From Flavobacterium frigoritolerans (GTDB lineage Bacteria > Bacteroidota > Bacteroidia > Flavobacteriales > Flavobacteriaceae), in assembly GCF_025847275.1 (NCBI RefSeq), contig NZ_JAOZEV010000015.1:1-64000 (forward strand): a stretch of 64,000 nt of DNA, written 5' to 3'. The notes below the pieces were generated by a model. It was given only the letters and a program-made list of their open reading frames with translations. It did no database searches and was not told the DNA's origin. The position numbers and the translations under genes are program-made. Below are positions 16,163-25,163 of the stretch, piece after piece (the stretch's first letter is position 1; each line of letters opens with the position of its first letter).

Positions 16163-18448
16163 TTATTTTGAAGTTGAATAAGAATATGGGTAGGCACTTG
16201 CTGAAGTTCCTCTTTGTAAATTAGGTTTGCTGTTCATGTCAAAATTTAATTCACCACCTTTTAGTACGTCAAAATGATTAATATAATTTTTGGTATGAGT
16301 TGCATTATTCCATTTTAAATCCTGAACGTATTTGTTTGTTTCTGAATTATTTGGTGCGTTTATAATAAGTTGCTTTCCATTTTCTAATTGTAAAGTTACT
16401 TTCTTAAATAATGGTGCTCCTAGAACATATTCGTCTGTTCCGGGACAAACTGGATAAAATCCCATTGCAGAGAAAACATACCAAGCCGAAGTTTGTCCGT
16501 TATCCTCATCTCCACAATATCCATCTGGAGTTGGTTTGTACAAACGATCCATTACTTCTCTGGACCAATATTGCGTTTTCCAAGGTTCGCCTGCATAATT
16601 ATACAAATAAATCATGTGTTGGATAGGCTGATTTCCGTGTGCATATTGTCCCATATTCATGATTTGCATTTCGCGTATTTCATGAATAACTGCTCCGTAA
16701 TAACTATCATCAAAAACTGGAGGAGTTGTGAAAACAGCATCTAATTTGGCTGTGAATTTTTTCTCGCCACCCATTAAATCAATCAAACCATTTACGTCAT
16801 GAAAAACACTCCAGCTGTAATGCCACGCATTCCCTTCAGTAAATGCATCTCCCCATTTAAACGGATTGAAATTTTTCGGAAAGCTTCCATCTTTATTTCT
16901 ACCGCTCATCAATCCGATTTCTGGGTTATAAAGATTCTTATAGTTCATCATTCGTTTTTCGAATAAACTAATTTCTTTTTTCGGACGGTTTAAAGCTTTC
17001 GCCAATTTCCAAATCGTAAAATCATCATAAGCATATTCTAATGTTCTGGCTGCATTTTCATTAATCTTAACATCATAAGGAACATAGCCCAAAGTGTTGT
17101 AATACTCCACTCCTCTTCTTCCTACTGCATCCATTGGACCTTCATTATTGGCTCCATGCAACAAGGCTTCGTACAATTTGTTTATATCATATCCTCGCAA
17201 TCCTTTTATGTAAGCATCTGAAACTACTGATGCCGAATTATTTCCAACCATTACATTTCTAAACCCTGGACTTGACCATTCTGGCAAGAATCCGCCTTCT
17301 TTGTAATCATTGATTAATCCTTCTTGCATTTCTTTATTTATCGAAGGATACATTAAATTAAGCAGAGGATATAAAGCTCTGAAAGTATCCCAAAATCCTG
17401 TCCCAGCATACATATAACCCGGTAACACTTTGCCATTATAAGGGCTGTAATGCATAATTTTACCATCAGCATCTATTTCGTACTGTTTCTGTGGAAAACA
17501 AACGGTACGGTATAAACAAGAGTAAAAAGTTTTTAACTGTTCTTCGCTACCTCCTTCTACTGTGAGTTTTCCTAAAATTTTGTTCCATTCTTGTTTTGAT
17601 TCAGCTACAGTTTCATCAAAAGTTGCTTTTCCTAATTCGTTCTTCAAATTCAGCTCTGCTTGTTCTATGCTGATAAAAGATGATGCTACTTTTACGTTTA
17701 CTTTCTCTCCTTTTTTAGTTTTAAAACCAACTATTGCGCCTACATGATTGTCTTTTAATTCTAGTTTATCCTTTTCTAAAACCTTATCGTGCCATGTATA
17801 ATTTGTCGAAAATGGCTTATCGAATTCCAATACAAAATAGTTCTTAAAATTCTCTGAAACACCACCACTATTACGAGTTGTATATCCTATAATCTTATTC
17901 TCAGATGGAATGATTTTGATATAAGAACCTTTATCAAATGCGTCAATTACAATTGAAGATTGTTCGTTTTCTGGAAATGTAATCTGAAAATGTGCTGCTC
18001 TTTCTGTTGCTGTAATTTCTGTTGTAACATCATAATCGGCCAGATATACACTGTAATAATAAGGTTTGGTAACCTCAGCTTTATGGCTGAACCAGCTTCC
18101 TCTTTCGTCTTCTGCAAAACTCAGCTTTCCGGTTACTGGCATGATCGAAAACTGTCCGTAATCATTCATCCAAGGCGAAGGTTGATGTGTTTGTTTGAAT
18201 CCTCTAATCTTTTCGGCAGTATAAACATACGCCCATCCGTCACCCATTTTTCCAGTTTGTGGTGTCCAGAAGTTCATTCCCCATGGTCTGCAAATTGCAG
18301 GATAGGTATTTCCGTTAGAAAGACTATGCAAAGACTGTGTTCCCATTAATGGATTTACATATTCTACTGGATCTAAAGTTTTAACTTGTGCATTTACAAA
18401 AATGCAGCATTGTAATATCCCTAAAAAAATTAAACTCTTTATTTTCAT
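16163..18448 (-). CDS. GH92 enzyme with Glu-to-Gln at the general acid (possible mannosyl-phosphate hydrolase)
   Basis: Calcium-dependent inverting GH92 protein, 761 aa, with signal peptide (KSLIFLGILQCCIFVNAQ). Family motifs present: YVNPLMGTQ near residue 30, GTGFWDTFRALYPL (349-362), EGNAWHYSW (538-546), GDEDNGQTSAWYVFSAMGFYPV. In typical GH92 alpha-mannosidases the segment reads GNEP with Glu as general acid. Here it is GNQP at 605-608, so Q607 replaces Glu. The +1-site loop is also different (FKQTHQPSPWMNDYG instead of FTHTHLSGTG). The same Glu-to-Gln change is known in GH92 enzymes that hydrolyse mannose-alpha-1-phosphate-6-mannose. The downstream GH125 follows after 4 nt. Substrate assignment is inference. 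Confidence 0.9.
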   Translation of the reverse strand: MKIKSLIFLGILQCCIFVNAQVKTLDPVEYVNPLMGTQSLHSLSNGNTYPAICRPWGMNFWTPQTGKMGDGWAYVYTAEKIRGFKQTHQPSPWMNDYGQFSIMPVTGKLSFAEDERGSWFSHKAEVTKPYYYSVYLADYDVTTEITATERAAHFQITFPENEQSSIVIDAFDKGSYIKIIPSENKIIGYTTRNSGGVSENFKNYFVLEFDKPFSTNYTWHDKVLEKDKLELKDNHVGAIVGFKTKKGEKVNVKVASSFISIEQAELNLKNELGKATFDETVAESKQEWNKILGKLTVEGGSEEQLKTFYSCLYRTVCFPQKQYEIDADGKIMHYSPYNGKVLPGYMYAGTGFWDTFRALYPLLNLMYPSINKEMQEGLINDYKEGGFLPEWSSPGFRNVMVGNNSASVVSDAYIKGLRGYDINKLYEALLHGANNEGPMDAVGRRGVEYYNTLGYVPYDVKINENAARTLEYAYDDFTIWKLAKALNRPKKEISLFEKRMMNYKNLYNPEIGLMSGRNKDGSFPKNFNPFKWGDAFTEGNAWHYSWSVFHDVNGLIDLMGGEKKFTAKLDAVFTTPPVFDDSYYGAVIHEIREMQIMNMGQYAHGNQPIQHMIYLYNYAGEPWKTQYWSREVMDRLYKPTPDGYCGDEDNGQTSAWYVFSAMGFYPVCPGTDEYVLGAPLFKKVTLQLENGKQLIINAPNNSETNKYVQDLKWNNATHTKNYINHFDVLKGGELNFDMNSKPNLQRGTSASAYPYSYSTSK

Positions 18449-18560
18449 ATTTTATTTTTTTGCTTTAGGCTTTAAGCTATAGGCTTTAGGCTAAAAACTG
18501 TGACTGTAAACTGCGACTAAAATCTTCTGACTTCTTAAATCTAAAATCTATATTCTAAAA

Positions 18561-20825
18561 TTAAAGCGGTCTGTCTTCTTTCTTTACTCCAAAAGTTACC
18601 GATGGTTTGCTTCCCATATACAATTTTAGTTCTCCACCTTTTACAATCATATCGTGTGTGATGTATGATTTTGTGTATGGTTTTCCGTTGTACTCTGCTT
18701 TTTGGATATAGATATTTGTTTTGCTATTGTTTACTGCATTCAATGTAAATGAAATACCTTCTTTATGATGAATTGTAGCGGTATTTACTAACGGGCTTCC
18801 TAATACATAAATTCCATTTGCGGGATTAACTGAATAGAATCCCATTGATGAGAATACATACCAAGCCGACATTTGTCCTAAATCCTCGTTTCCACATAAT
18901 CCATCTGGTTTTGTCGAGTAGAATTTCTCATCAATTTCACGAATTAGTTTAGCCGTTTTCCAAGGTTGTCCTGCATATGCATACAAATATGGAATATGAT
19001 GATTTGGTTCGTTTCCTTGTGCATATTGCCCAATTAATCCACTGATATCTGGTGAAATTTCTTCGCCTTCTACTTTATCTGTTATCAGGAATAATGAATC
19101 TAACTTGGCAAGAAATTTATCTTCACTTCCAAATAATTCTATTAAACCGTAAGGATCTTGTGGTACTAACCATGTGTATTGCCACGCATTTCCTTCGACA
19201 TAATCGTCTTTACGATGTGCTGATGAAAGCGGGTTAAATGGTGTTCTCCAATTTCCGTCGGTTAACTTTCCTCTCATGAATGTGGTTTCTTTATCGAAAT
19301 AAAGCTTGTACAAATTGGCTCTTTTGGTGAAATAGTTATAATCATCTGTATTACCCAATGATTTTGCCATTAATGCTATACAATAATCATCAATAGCATA
19401 TTCTAAAGCATTCCCAACTGATTCCAACAATTTATCCGCAGGAATATATTCTAGTTTTTGAACATAATCCATTCCCTCGCGCGTTTGCATAGCTGTTTTT
19501 TTGATGGCTTCATAAGCTAATGCCACATCATAATCTCTATATCCTTTCATGTAGGCATCTACAATAACTGCAATCGAGTGATTACCATTCATTGTATTGG
19601 TTTCATTCCCCATTAAGTGCCAAACTGGTAATCTGCCTTGTTGCTCGTAGATTGCCAAAAATGATTTAACAATATCATTGATTTTATCTGGATGCGTAAT
19701 CGTGTATAAAGGATGCAATGCACGATACGTATCCCAAAGTGAAAAAGTAGTGTAATTGGTGAAATTTGCTTTTTCGTATACTTTTTTATCTGTTCCTCTA
19801 TAATCTCCATTTACATCATTAAAGATTGATGGTGCAAACATCGTATGATACATGGCAGTATAAAAAACCTTCATGGTTTTATCATCTGCTTTTATCTGTA
19901 TCTTATTGAGTTCTTTGTTCCATTTTGAAGTTGCTTCTTTTACTACTGCATTAAAATCCCAATTCGGAATCTCCGCTTTGATATTTGCAGCAGCATTTTC
20001 ATAACTTACTGGAGATATTCCAACTTTTACTAAAACTTGTTTGTTTTTTAAAGCCTTGAAATCTAAAACTGCTTTCATTCGTACTGCTTCGCCTTCGTTA
20101 CCTGCAACTGCTGTTGTGTTATCGTACAATGCCATATTAGCAATTGGGTCAGAGAATTCGATTGTAAAAAAGATACGTTGATCAGTAGCCCAACCTGCAG
20201 AATATCTATATCCTACAAGGGTAGTTTCGTTTATCTTTTTTATGAATGTTTTTACTGGTTTATCCCATCCTACGCCATCGGCAAGATCTAATAATACGTG
20301 ATTATCTGTAGTGGTATTAAACGTGTATTTATGAAAACCTACTCTTTCACTAGCAGTTAGCTCTGCTTTTATTTTATATTTATCGAGTAAAACACTGTAA
20401 TATCCTGCTTTGCTTACTTCGTTTTTATGAGAGAAATAAGATCCATAACCAGTAACCATATCTTCTTTTGTTCCTTTGGTAAGTGGCACTTTTCCTGATA
20501 CTGGCAACAAAAGGATATCGTTTAAATCTCCAATTCCTGTTCCGCTTAAATGTGTGTGTGTGAATCCTAATATAGTATTACTGGCGTAGTTATACCCACT
20601 GCACCAATCCCAACCTTCAAAAATATTTACTGGTCCTAATTGTACTGCTCCAAAAGGAACATTAGCTCCCACAAATACGTGTCCGTGTCCTGCAGATCCT
20701 ATAAACGGATCTACATATTTGGTATAATCTATACTAGTTTGTTTTGCTTTCTTTTCCTGTGAAATTGCAGGTAAATTAACCAGCATAATTATAGAGAAAA
20801 CAATGTGTTTATATTTTGTAATCAT
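18561..20825 (-). CDS. GH92 alpha-mannosidase (canonical)
   Basis: Exo-acting alpha-mannosidase of 754 aa with a signal peptide (VFSIIMLVNLPAISQ). It has the standard GH92 layout: N-terminal beta-sandwich starting YTKYVDPFIGSAGHGHVFVGANVPFGAVQLGP, the +1-subsite loop GFTHTHLSGTGIGD typical of alpha-1,2-active members, WDTYRALHPLYT, and GNEPNHHIPYLYAYAG with the general acid Glu at residue 606, followed by GNEDLGQMSAWYVFSSMGFY. It is upstream of, and in the same direction as, the Gln-type GH92 (112-nt gap). It probably trims alpha-1,2 (or 1,3) mannose caps in the periplasm. Linkage choice is inferred from the loop. Confidence 0.93.
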   Translation of the reverse strand: MITKYKHIVFSIIMLVNLPAISQEKKAKQTSIDYTKYVDPFIGSAGHGHVFVGANVPFGAVQLGPVNIFEGWDWCSGYNYASNTILGFTHTHLSGTGIGDLNDILLLPVSGKVPLTKGTKEDMVTGYGSYFSHKNEVSKAGYYSVLLDKYKIKAELTASERVGFHKYTFNTTTDNHVLLDLADGVGWDKPVKTFIKKINETTLVGYRYSAGWATDQRIFFTIEFSDPIANMALYDNTTAVAGNEGEAVRMKAVLDFKALKNKQVLVKVGISPVSYENAAANIKAEIPNWDFNAVVKEATSKWNKELNKIQIKADDKTMKVFYTAMYHTMFAPSIFNDVNGDYRGTDKKVYEKANFTNYTTFSLWDTYRALHPLYTITHPDKINDIVKSFLAIYEQQGRLPVWHLMGNETNTMNGNHSIAVIVDAYMKGYRDYDVALAYEAIKKTAMQTREGMDYVQKLEYIPADKLLESVGNALEYAIDDYCIALMAKSLGNTDDYNYFTKRANLYKLYFDKETTFMRGKLTDGNWRTPFNPLSSAHRKDDYVEGNAWQYTWLVPQDPYGLIELFGSEDKFLAKLDSLFLITDKVEGEEISPDISGLIGQYAQGNEPNHHIPYLYAYAGQPWKTAKLIREIDEKFYSTKPDGLCGNEDLGQMSAWYVFSSMGFYSVNPANGIYVLGSPLVNTATIHHKEGISFTLNAVNNSKTNIYIQKAEYNGKPYTKSYITHDMIVKGGELKLYMGSKPSVTFGVKKEDRPL

Positions 20826-21140
20826 TTTATTCGTTTTTTATTTAACTTGCGTAAATGCCCACAGATGAGACAGATTAAACTGATTTACACAGATATTTTT
20901 TTAATTTTTAACATAAAAATTTAACCGCAAAGGGCGCAAGGTTTTACGCAGAGGTCGCAAAGGTTTTTCGTTAATTTCTTTTGTTTTAAAGTAAAAATTA
21001 ACCGCAGAGTTAGTAAATTAGATGCACCGCGGTGCGTCTCTACAGAAAACCTTTGTCGCTTTGTCGCTTTGTTCCTTTGAACCTCTGTCCCTAAAAAACC
21101 TCTATCCCTAAAACCCTTAGAACCTTTGTACCTCAGAGCC
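20826..21140. repeat. Intergenic repeat island with GC-rich palindrome
   Basis: No gene is seen. It contains GCAAAGGGCGCAAGG / GAGGTCGCAAAGG units (about 20927-20965), a near-perfect palindrome GATGCACCGCGGTGCGTC (21021-21038), and a run of CCTTTGTCGC, CCTTTGAACC and CCTCAGAGCC units continuing to 21152. The second set is complementary to the first. It lies between the GH92 gene and the GH2 gene. Confidence 0.7.
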
Positions 21141-23129
21141 TTAGTACCTCTTTAAAACATCATACAGAGAATAAACTTTCACTTCTGGTTTTGTTATTTT
21201 TCCTTCAAACGTAATTGTTCTTTCTTCTCCAGCATTTAAGTCGATGTAATTATCGCTCCATTTTCCTGTATATCCTTTTATGGAAACATTTACATACTTA
21301 GCAAATTTTGAAGCTTTCAGAGTCAGTTTGTTCCCTTGTATTTTCCATGTAATTTTTGGGTCTTCCAGTTTTAAATCTATCGGACGTGTCAAATCAATTT
21401 CTGGTTTTATATCATCACGATACGCTTCTTTCATGGCATACCAAGCTGCTTTGGGTTGGCGATCATAATAATCGGTTACACTCCAACTTGCTACTGGCCA
21501 GCAATCGTTAAGTTGCCAAACCAATGTTCCCATATTATAAGGTGCTTTAGAACGGTGAATTCCGATAATATTTTTAAGCGAATAATATTGCAAGCATTGT
21601 GTGAGGTATGTATAATCTTCGACATTCATTTTCTTTATTTTGGTCGAATCTATAAAATAACGGTTTAGATAGGAATCTAATTTCATGAATCCTTTTCCTG
21701 CTTTTTGATGCGCTTGTAAAATATCAGAATATAAATATCGATCTTCTGGTAGAGTAAATTTTTCGATTGACGAATAATTTGGCATCGCTTGCATTCCGTA
21801 CTCACTAACAAAACGTCCTGTTTTATTCTGTACCGCTTCTACATCTTCTAATCCCCACCAAGTTCCCCAATAATGGCTATCACCCTCGGTAATACTTTTT
21901 TCTTTCGACCAGTGAAACAATGGTGACGAACTAATGTATGGTCGTTTATTATCAACTTCTTTTACCCATTTTGGGATACTATCCTGAAACAAACGAACAT
22001 AATCTTTCCATAAACGTGTTGAATCTTGTTTGGACATATTCATACTTTTCTGCCATCCCCAGTTTTTAAATGCTTCGTCGGCTTCGTTATTTCCGCACCA
22101 CAAAACAATACTCGGATGATGACGCAAGCGTTTTACTTGATATTGAACTTCTTTTTTTACATTGTCGAAAAAAGCATCGTCTCCCGGTACCATTGTTCCT
22201 GCAAACATAAAATCCTGCCAAACATTAATTCCGTATTTATCGCATAAGTCATAAAAATAATCATCTTCATAAACTCCTCCGCCCCAAATACGCAGCATAT
22301 TCATATTGGCATCTTTTGCCATACCAACTACTTTCTCATATTCCTTTTTAGTTACTCTAGAAAGAAATGCATCCGAAGGAATGTAATTGGCTCCTTTCAT
22401 ATACACAGGCTTTCCATCAATTTTAAAATAAAATGATTTTCCTAAGCTATCTGGTTGTTGTACTAACTCTATTTTACGGTTAAGTACATACGGTTTCTCT
22501 GGAGTTTTTTCGTCATAAGCTTCTAATCGTGGTGTTTTCCATATTCCGCAAGTGGTGAATTTTGGTCCCCAATCCCATCCAAAATGATACTGCGCTTTAC
22601 GCACATACGCACGAGGATTATCTGGAATTACAAATGGCAAATCTTTCTTGGCAAGCGAATCGACTACATTTTGTGCTGATTTAAATACGATTACCAAATC
22701 ATTATTTCCTGATTTGATTATTTTCTTTACATCAACTTTCCATTGGCGGAACATATTATCCGCTTTTAAAACCAATTGATTGTTCAGGTAAACTGTTGCA
22801 TAAGTGTCTAGTCCGTCAAAAACTAGTTCTGCATTTTTTTTCTTAAACGTTGCTGGCGTAACCTGAAAGCTAGTTTTATACTCCCAATCTTTCTTTTCTA
22901 TCCATTCTAGTTTTTTCTCATTGTCCCGATAAAAAGGGTCTGATATTAATTTGTTGTTTAACAAATCGGTATGTATCTCTCCAGGAACTGTTGCTGGATA
23001 CCATTTTTCAGTTTTTGTTTCGCGGTATTCCCAACCTTTTTTTATATCAATATTTTGAGCACGAACTGCAAATGAAAAATTTGCAAGACAAATGCCGACA
23101 AACCAATAAAAGCTTTTTTTACATTCCAT
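21141..23129 (-). CDS. GH2 beta-mannosidase, compact form lacking two Ig-like domains
   Basis: Exo-beta-mannosidase family, 662 aa, with signal peptide. The N-terminal galactose-binding-like domain spans about 25-205 (ATVPGEIHTDLLNNKLISDPFYRDNE). The TIM barrel spans about 225-565, with acid/base E349 (VLWCGNNEAD) and nucleophile E443 (GRFVSEYGMQAMP), and LVWQLNDCWPVASWS. A C-terminal Ig domain (about 585-645) includes SDNYIDLNAGE. The family is usually about 820-860 aa. Here the barrel follows the N domain after only ~17 residues (205-222), and the C-terminal Ig follows the barrel after ~17 residues (572-588). The second (Ig-like) and fourth (mannosidase Ig) domains therefore seem absent, in frame. 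The predicted role is cleaving Man-beta-1,4-GlcNAc of the N-glycan core. Confidence 0.85.
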   Translation of the reverse strand: MECKKSFYWFVGICLANFSFAVRAQNIDIKKGWEYRETKTEKWYPATVPGEIHTDLLNNKLISDPFYRDNEKKLEWIEKKDWEYKTSFQVTPATFKKKNAELVFDGLDTYATVYLNNQLVLKADNMFRQWKVDVKKIIKSGNNDLVIVFKSAQNVVDSLAKKDLPFVIPDNPRAYVRKAQYHFGWDWGPKFTTCGIWKTPRLEAYDEKTPEKPYVLNRKIELVQQPDSLGKSFYFKIDGKPVYMKGANYIPSDAFLSRVTKKEYEKVVGMAKDANMNMLRIWGGGVYEDDYFYDLCDKYGINVWQDFMFAGTMVPGDDAFFDNVKKEVQYQVKRLRHHPSIVLWCGNNEADEAFKNWGWQKSMNMSKQDSTRLWKDYVRLFQDSIPKWVKEVDNKRPYISSSPLFHWSKEKSITEGDSHYWGTWWGLEDVEAVQNKTGRFVSEYGMQAMPNYSSIEKFTLPEDRYLYSDILQAHQKAGKGFMKLDSYLNRYFIDSTKIKKMNVEDYTYLTQCLQYYSLKNIIGIHRSKAPYNMGTLVWQLNDCWPVASWSVTDYYDRQPKAAWYAMKEAYRDDIKPEIDLTRPIDLKLEDPKITWKIQGNKLTLKASKFAKYVNVSIKGYTGKWSDNYIDLNAGEERTITFEGKITKPEVKVYSLYDVLKRY

Positions 23130-23572
23130 TTTTACTGTGTAATAAAATTATTATTTAGGTCTAATTTTTTTAAGTGTTTTTTTGTAAAGAATAGTAGTCA
23201 TTAAGCGTTGGCAGAGGAGAAGGATAATTGCCCTCACAATTAATTCCTTCTCTTTTAAGTTTTATATCTTAGAATTAAAGTAACTAACAAAAATATCTAA
23301 ACATATTTTCTTTTTTACAGCTGCCAAACTTAAACTTGTTTACGCATTCTCTACAGTATATTGCAAGAGCAGTTTTTAATGTTTTAAGAAATCTATTTAT
23401 CCAATATAAAATCTATAACCAATGTCACCAGATTCTTAAGTTATATTAAAAGTAATTCCATTTTTTTCAGCGAAAGCAATTTTACTGTTTGCGAAAAAAA
23501 AGGTACTAAAAAAACAATATATTAACCTCTTTATAACAACTGTTTTTTTATATAATCAAAATAGAAATTTAA
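23130..23572. other. Gene-free intergenic region upstream of the GH2 gene
   Basis: About 440 bp of AT-rich sequence between the GH2 start and the susD terminator. No ORF of note, repeat or LacI-operator copy (CTAAAwCGwTTTAG) was found. It presumably holds the GH2 promoter, which I could not locate. Confidence 0.4.
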
Positions 23573-23573
23573 A

Positions 23574-23610
23574 AAATAAGCCGGGAGGTACCCTCCTACC
23601 CGACTTATTT
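23574..23610 (-). terminator. Terminator of the susCD operon
   Basis: Strong hairpin: AAATAAGCCGGGAGG pairs with CCTCC-TA-CCCGACTTATTT around a 3-nt loop (TAC). The A-run on the left gives a U-tract in the minus-strand transcript, right after the SusD gene. Confidence 0.85.
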
Positions 23611-23632
23611 TAACTAACCTAACCAATATTAA

Positions 23633-25147
23633 TTATTTGTCCCACCAAATTCTGGTTGTCATTAAGTCTAACCCTTGGCGTTGTATTGCTTCCTTGTAGT
23701 TGGCTCCATTTGTTATTAACTCTGTTTGATCGTATATTAATCTCCTTGGGATAATACCATTAGTATCACCTAAAGGATCATTAACTGGTGCTAAAACTGG
23801 ATATCCTGTTCTTCTCCACTCAGAAAAAGCTTCGAAACCATTAAATAATAAAACAATCCATTTTTGAGTTATAATCTGCTCTATTTTCTGAGCTTCTGTT
23901 CCTGTGGTTTTAAAAGGATAAGCTGCAATATAAGCGTCATACTCTGCTGTTGTAACTGCTGGCACTTTGTCTCCAAAAATGGTTAAACCTTGCATTGCTC
24001 CTTTTACTCCATCCTCATAATGTTGCTGTGCTGTTCCTGAAACATTCCATCCTTTTACTGCTGCTTCTGCCAATAAAAATTGTACTTCGGCATAAGACAT
24101 AATTAAAGTTGGCGCATCTAAACGTAATACTGTAGAAGTATTTGGGTCTGAGAAAAGCTTTTTATCTCCACCTGGGAATTCTTTTGCATCATTAGCAAGC
24201 CCTTGTTGATTAGCAGGATTATTATCTCCTGAAGCTTCTAATTTAGCATAAATTCTTAAACGTGGATCATTTGTATTTTTTAATAAATCTATAAAAGTTT
24301 TACTGTATTTAATGTTAGCTTCACCTTTATTCAAGTCATTCATAACCCAAGAAGAAGTAATTGGATTTGTTTTAACTCCTTGTGGACTTGGATCGTGTTT
24401 TAGTACTGCACTATCAGTATTTGAATTAAAAACACCTTTCGCAACTGCTTTTTCTACAAATTCCTTTGATTTTGCTGGATCTACTTTAGACAAACGCATT
24501 GCCACTCTCAACATCAATGAATTCGCAAATTTTTTCCATTTTGCTACATCACTTTGGTAAAATAAATCAGCATTACCTACAAAAGATTTATTAGCGTCTA
24601 ATGCACTGCCTGCCTCATCTAACTCTTTTAATAAATCATTGTAGATGGCTTGTTGTGTATCATATTTGGGAGCAAAAATGTTTCCATTATATCCTTTACC
24701 AGCTTCAAAATATGGAATTTCTCCATAAGTATCTGTCAATTTCTGGAACATGAATACTTTCATGATTCTACAAGCCTGAATCATATTTGAATTTTCTGGC
24801 GTATCTGGTAAAACTGATAACAACTGGAAAATTTGATTTAATCCCTTACCGTATGATTCTCCAAACAAAGAGCCCGAATACTCTGATACATAGATATATT
24901 TTGAACCTGGTCCTCCTAATGAAGCAAAGTGTTGCACTATTTGAGCTGCATATCCATTGTTTCCTCTTGTATTCGAATAATCTTGTCCATCGATATATAT
25001 TTCGGCAAGCGTAAACATCGATTTTGGTGCGGGATCTGTTAAGGCATTTGGATTCTTATTTAATTCCTCGAATCCGTTATCACATGCTGTCAATGTCATT
25101 GCACTAACAATTGCGATACAAAATAGTTTTATATATTTATTTTTCAT
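23633..25147 (-). CDS. SusD/RagB-family surface glycan-binding lipoprotein (SusD-like_2)
   Basis: Outer-membrane lipoprotein that caps the SusC pore and binds the imported glycan. The start is placed at ATG 25147 (504 aa), which begins the signal peptide KLFCIAIVSAMTLTACDNG, with lipidated Cys near residue 22. The upstream ATG would overlap susC by 14 nt. The mature region has FEELNKNPNALTDP, IMKVFMFQKLTDTYGEIPYFEA, TPR-like helices, APTLIMSYAEVQFLLAEAAVKGW and QKWIVLLFNGFEAFSEWRRTGYPVL, typical of the SusD-like_2 branch. It directly follows susC (16-nt gap) and ends at a strong terminator. Confidence 0.93.
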   Translation of the reverse strand: MKNKYIKLFCIAIVSAMTLTACDNGFEELNKNPNALTDPAPKSMFTLAEIYIDGQDYSNTRGNNGYAAQIVQHFASLGGPGSKYIYVSEYSGSLFGESYGKGLNQIFQLLSVLPDTPENSNMIQACRIMKVFMFQKLTDTYGEIPYFEAGKGYNGNIFAPKYDTQQAIYNDLLKELDEAGSALDANKSFVGNADLFYQSDVAKWKKFANSLMLRVAMRLSKVDPAKSKEFVEKAVAKGVFNSNTDSAVLKHDPSPQGVKTNPITSSWVMNDLNKGEANIKYSKTFIDLLKNTNDPRLRIYAKLEASGDNNPANQQGLANDAKEFPGGDKKLFSDPNTSTVLRLDAPTLIMSYAEVQFLLAEAAVKGWNVSGTAQQHYEDGVKGAMQGLTIFGDKVPAVTTAEYDAYIAAYPFKTTGTEAQKIEQIITQKWIVLLFNGFEAFSEWRRTGYPVLAPVNDPLGDTNGIIPRRLIYDQTELITNGANYKEAIQRQGLDLMTTRIWWDK

Positions 25148-25163
25148 CTTACAATTTTTATTA

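Noticed and set aside
17960..18349. 129-aa Cys-rich ORF antisense to GH92
   Set aside because: A shadow of the conserved GH92 N-terminal domain; the Cys content is a by-product of reverse codons.
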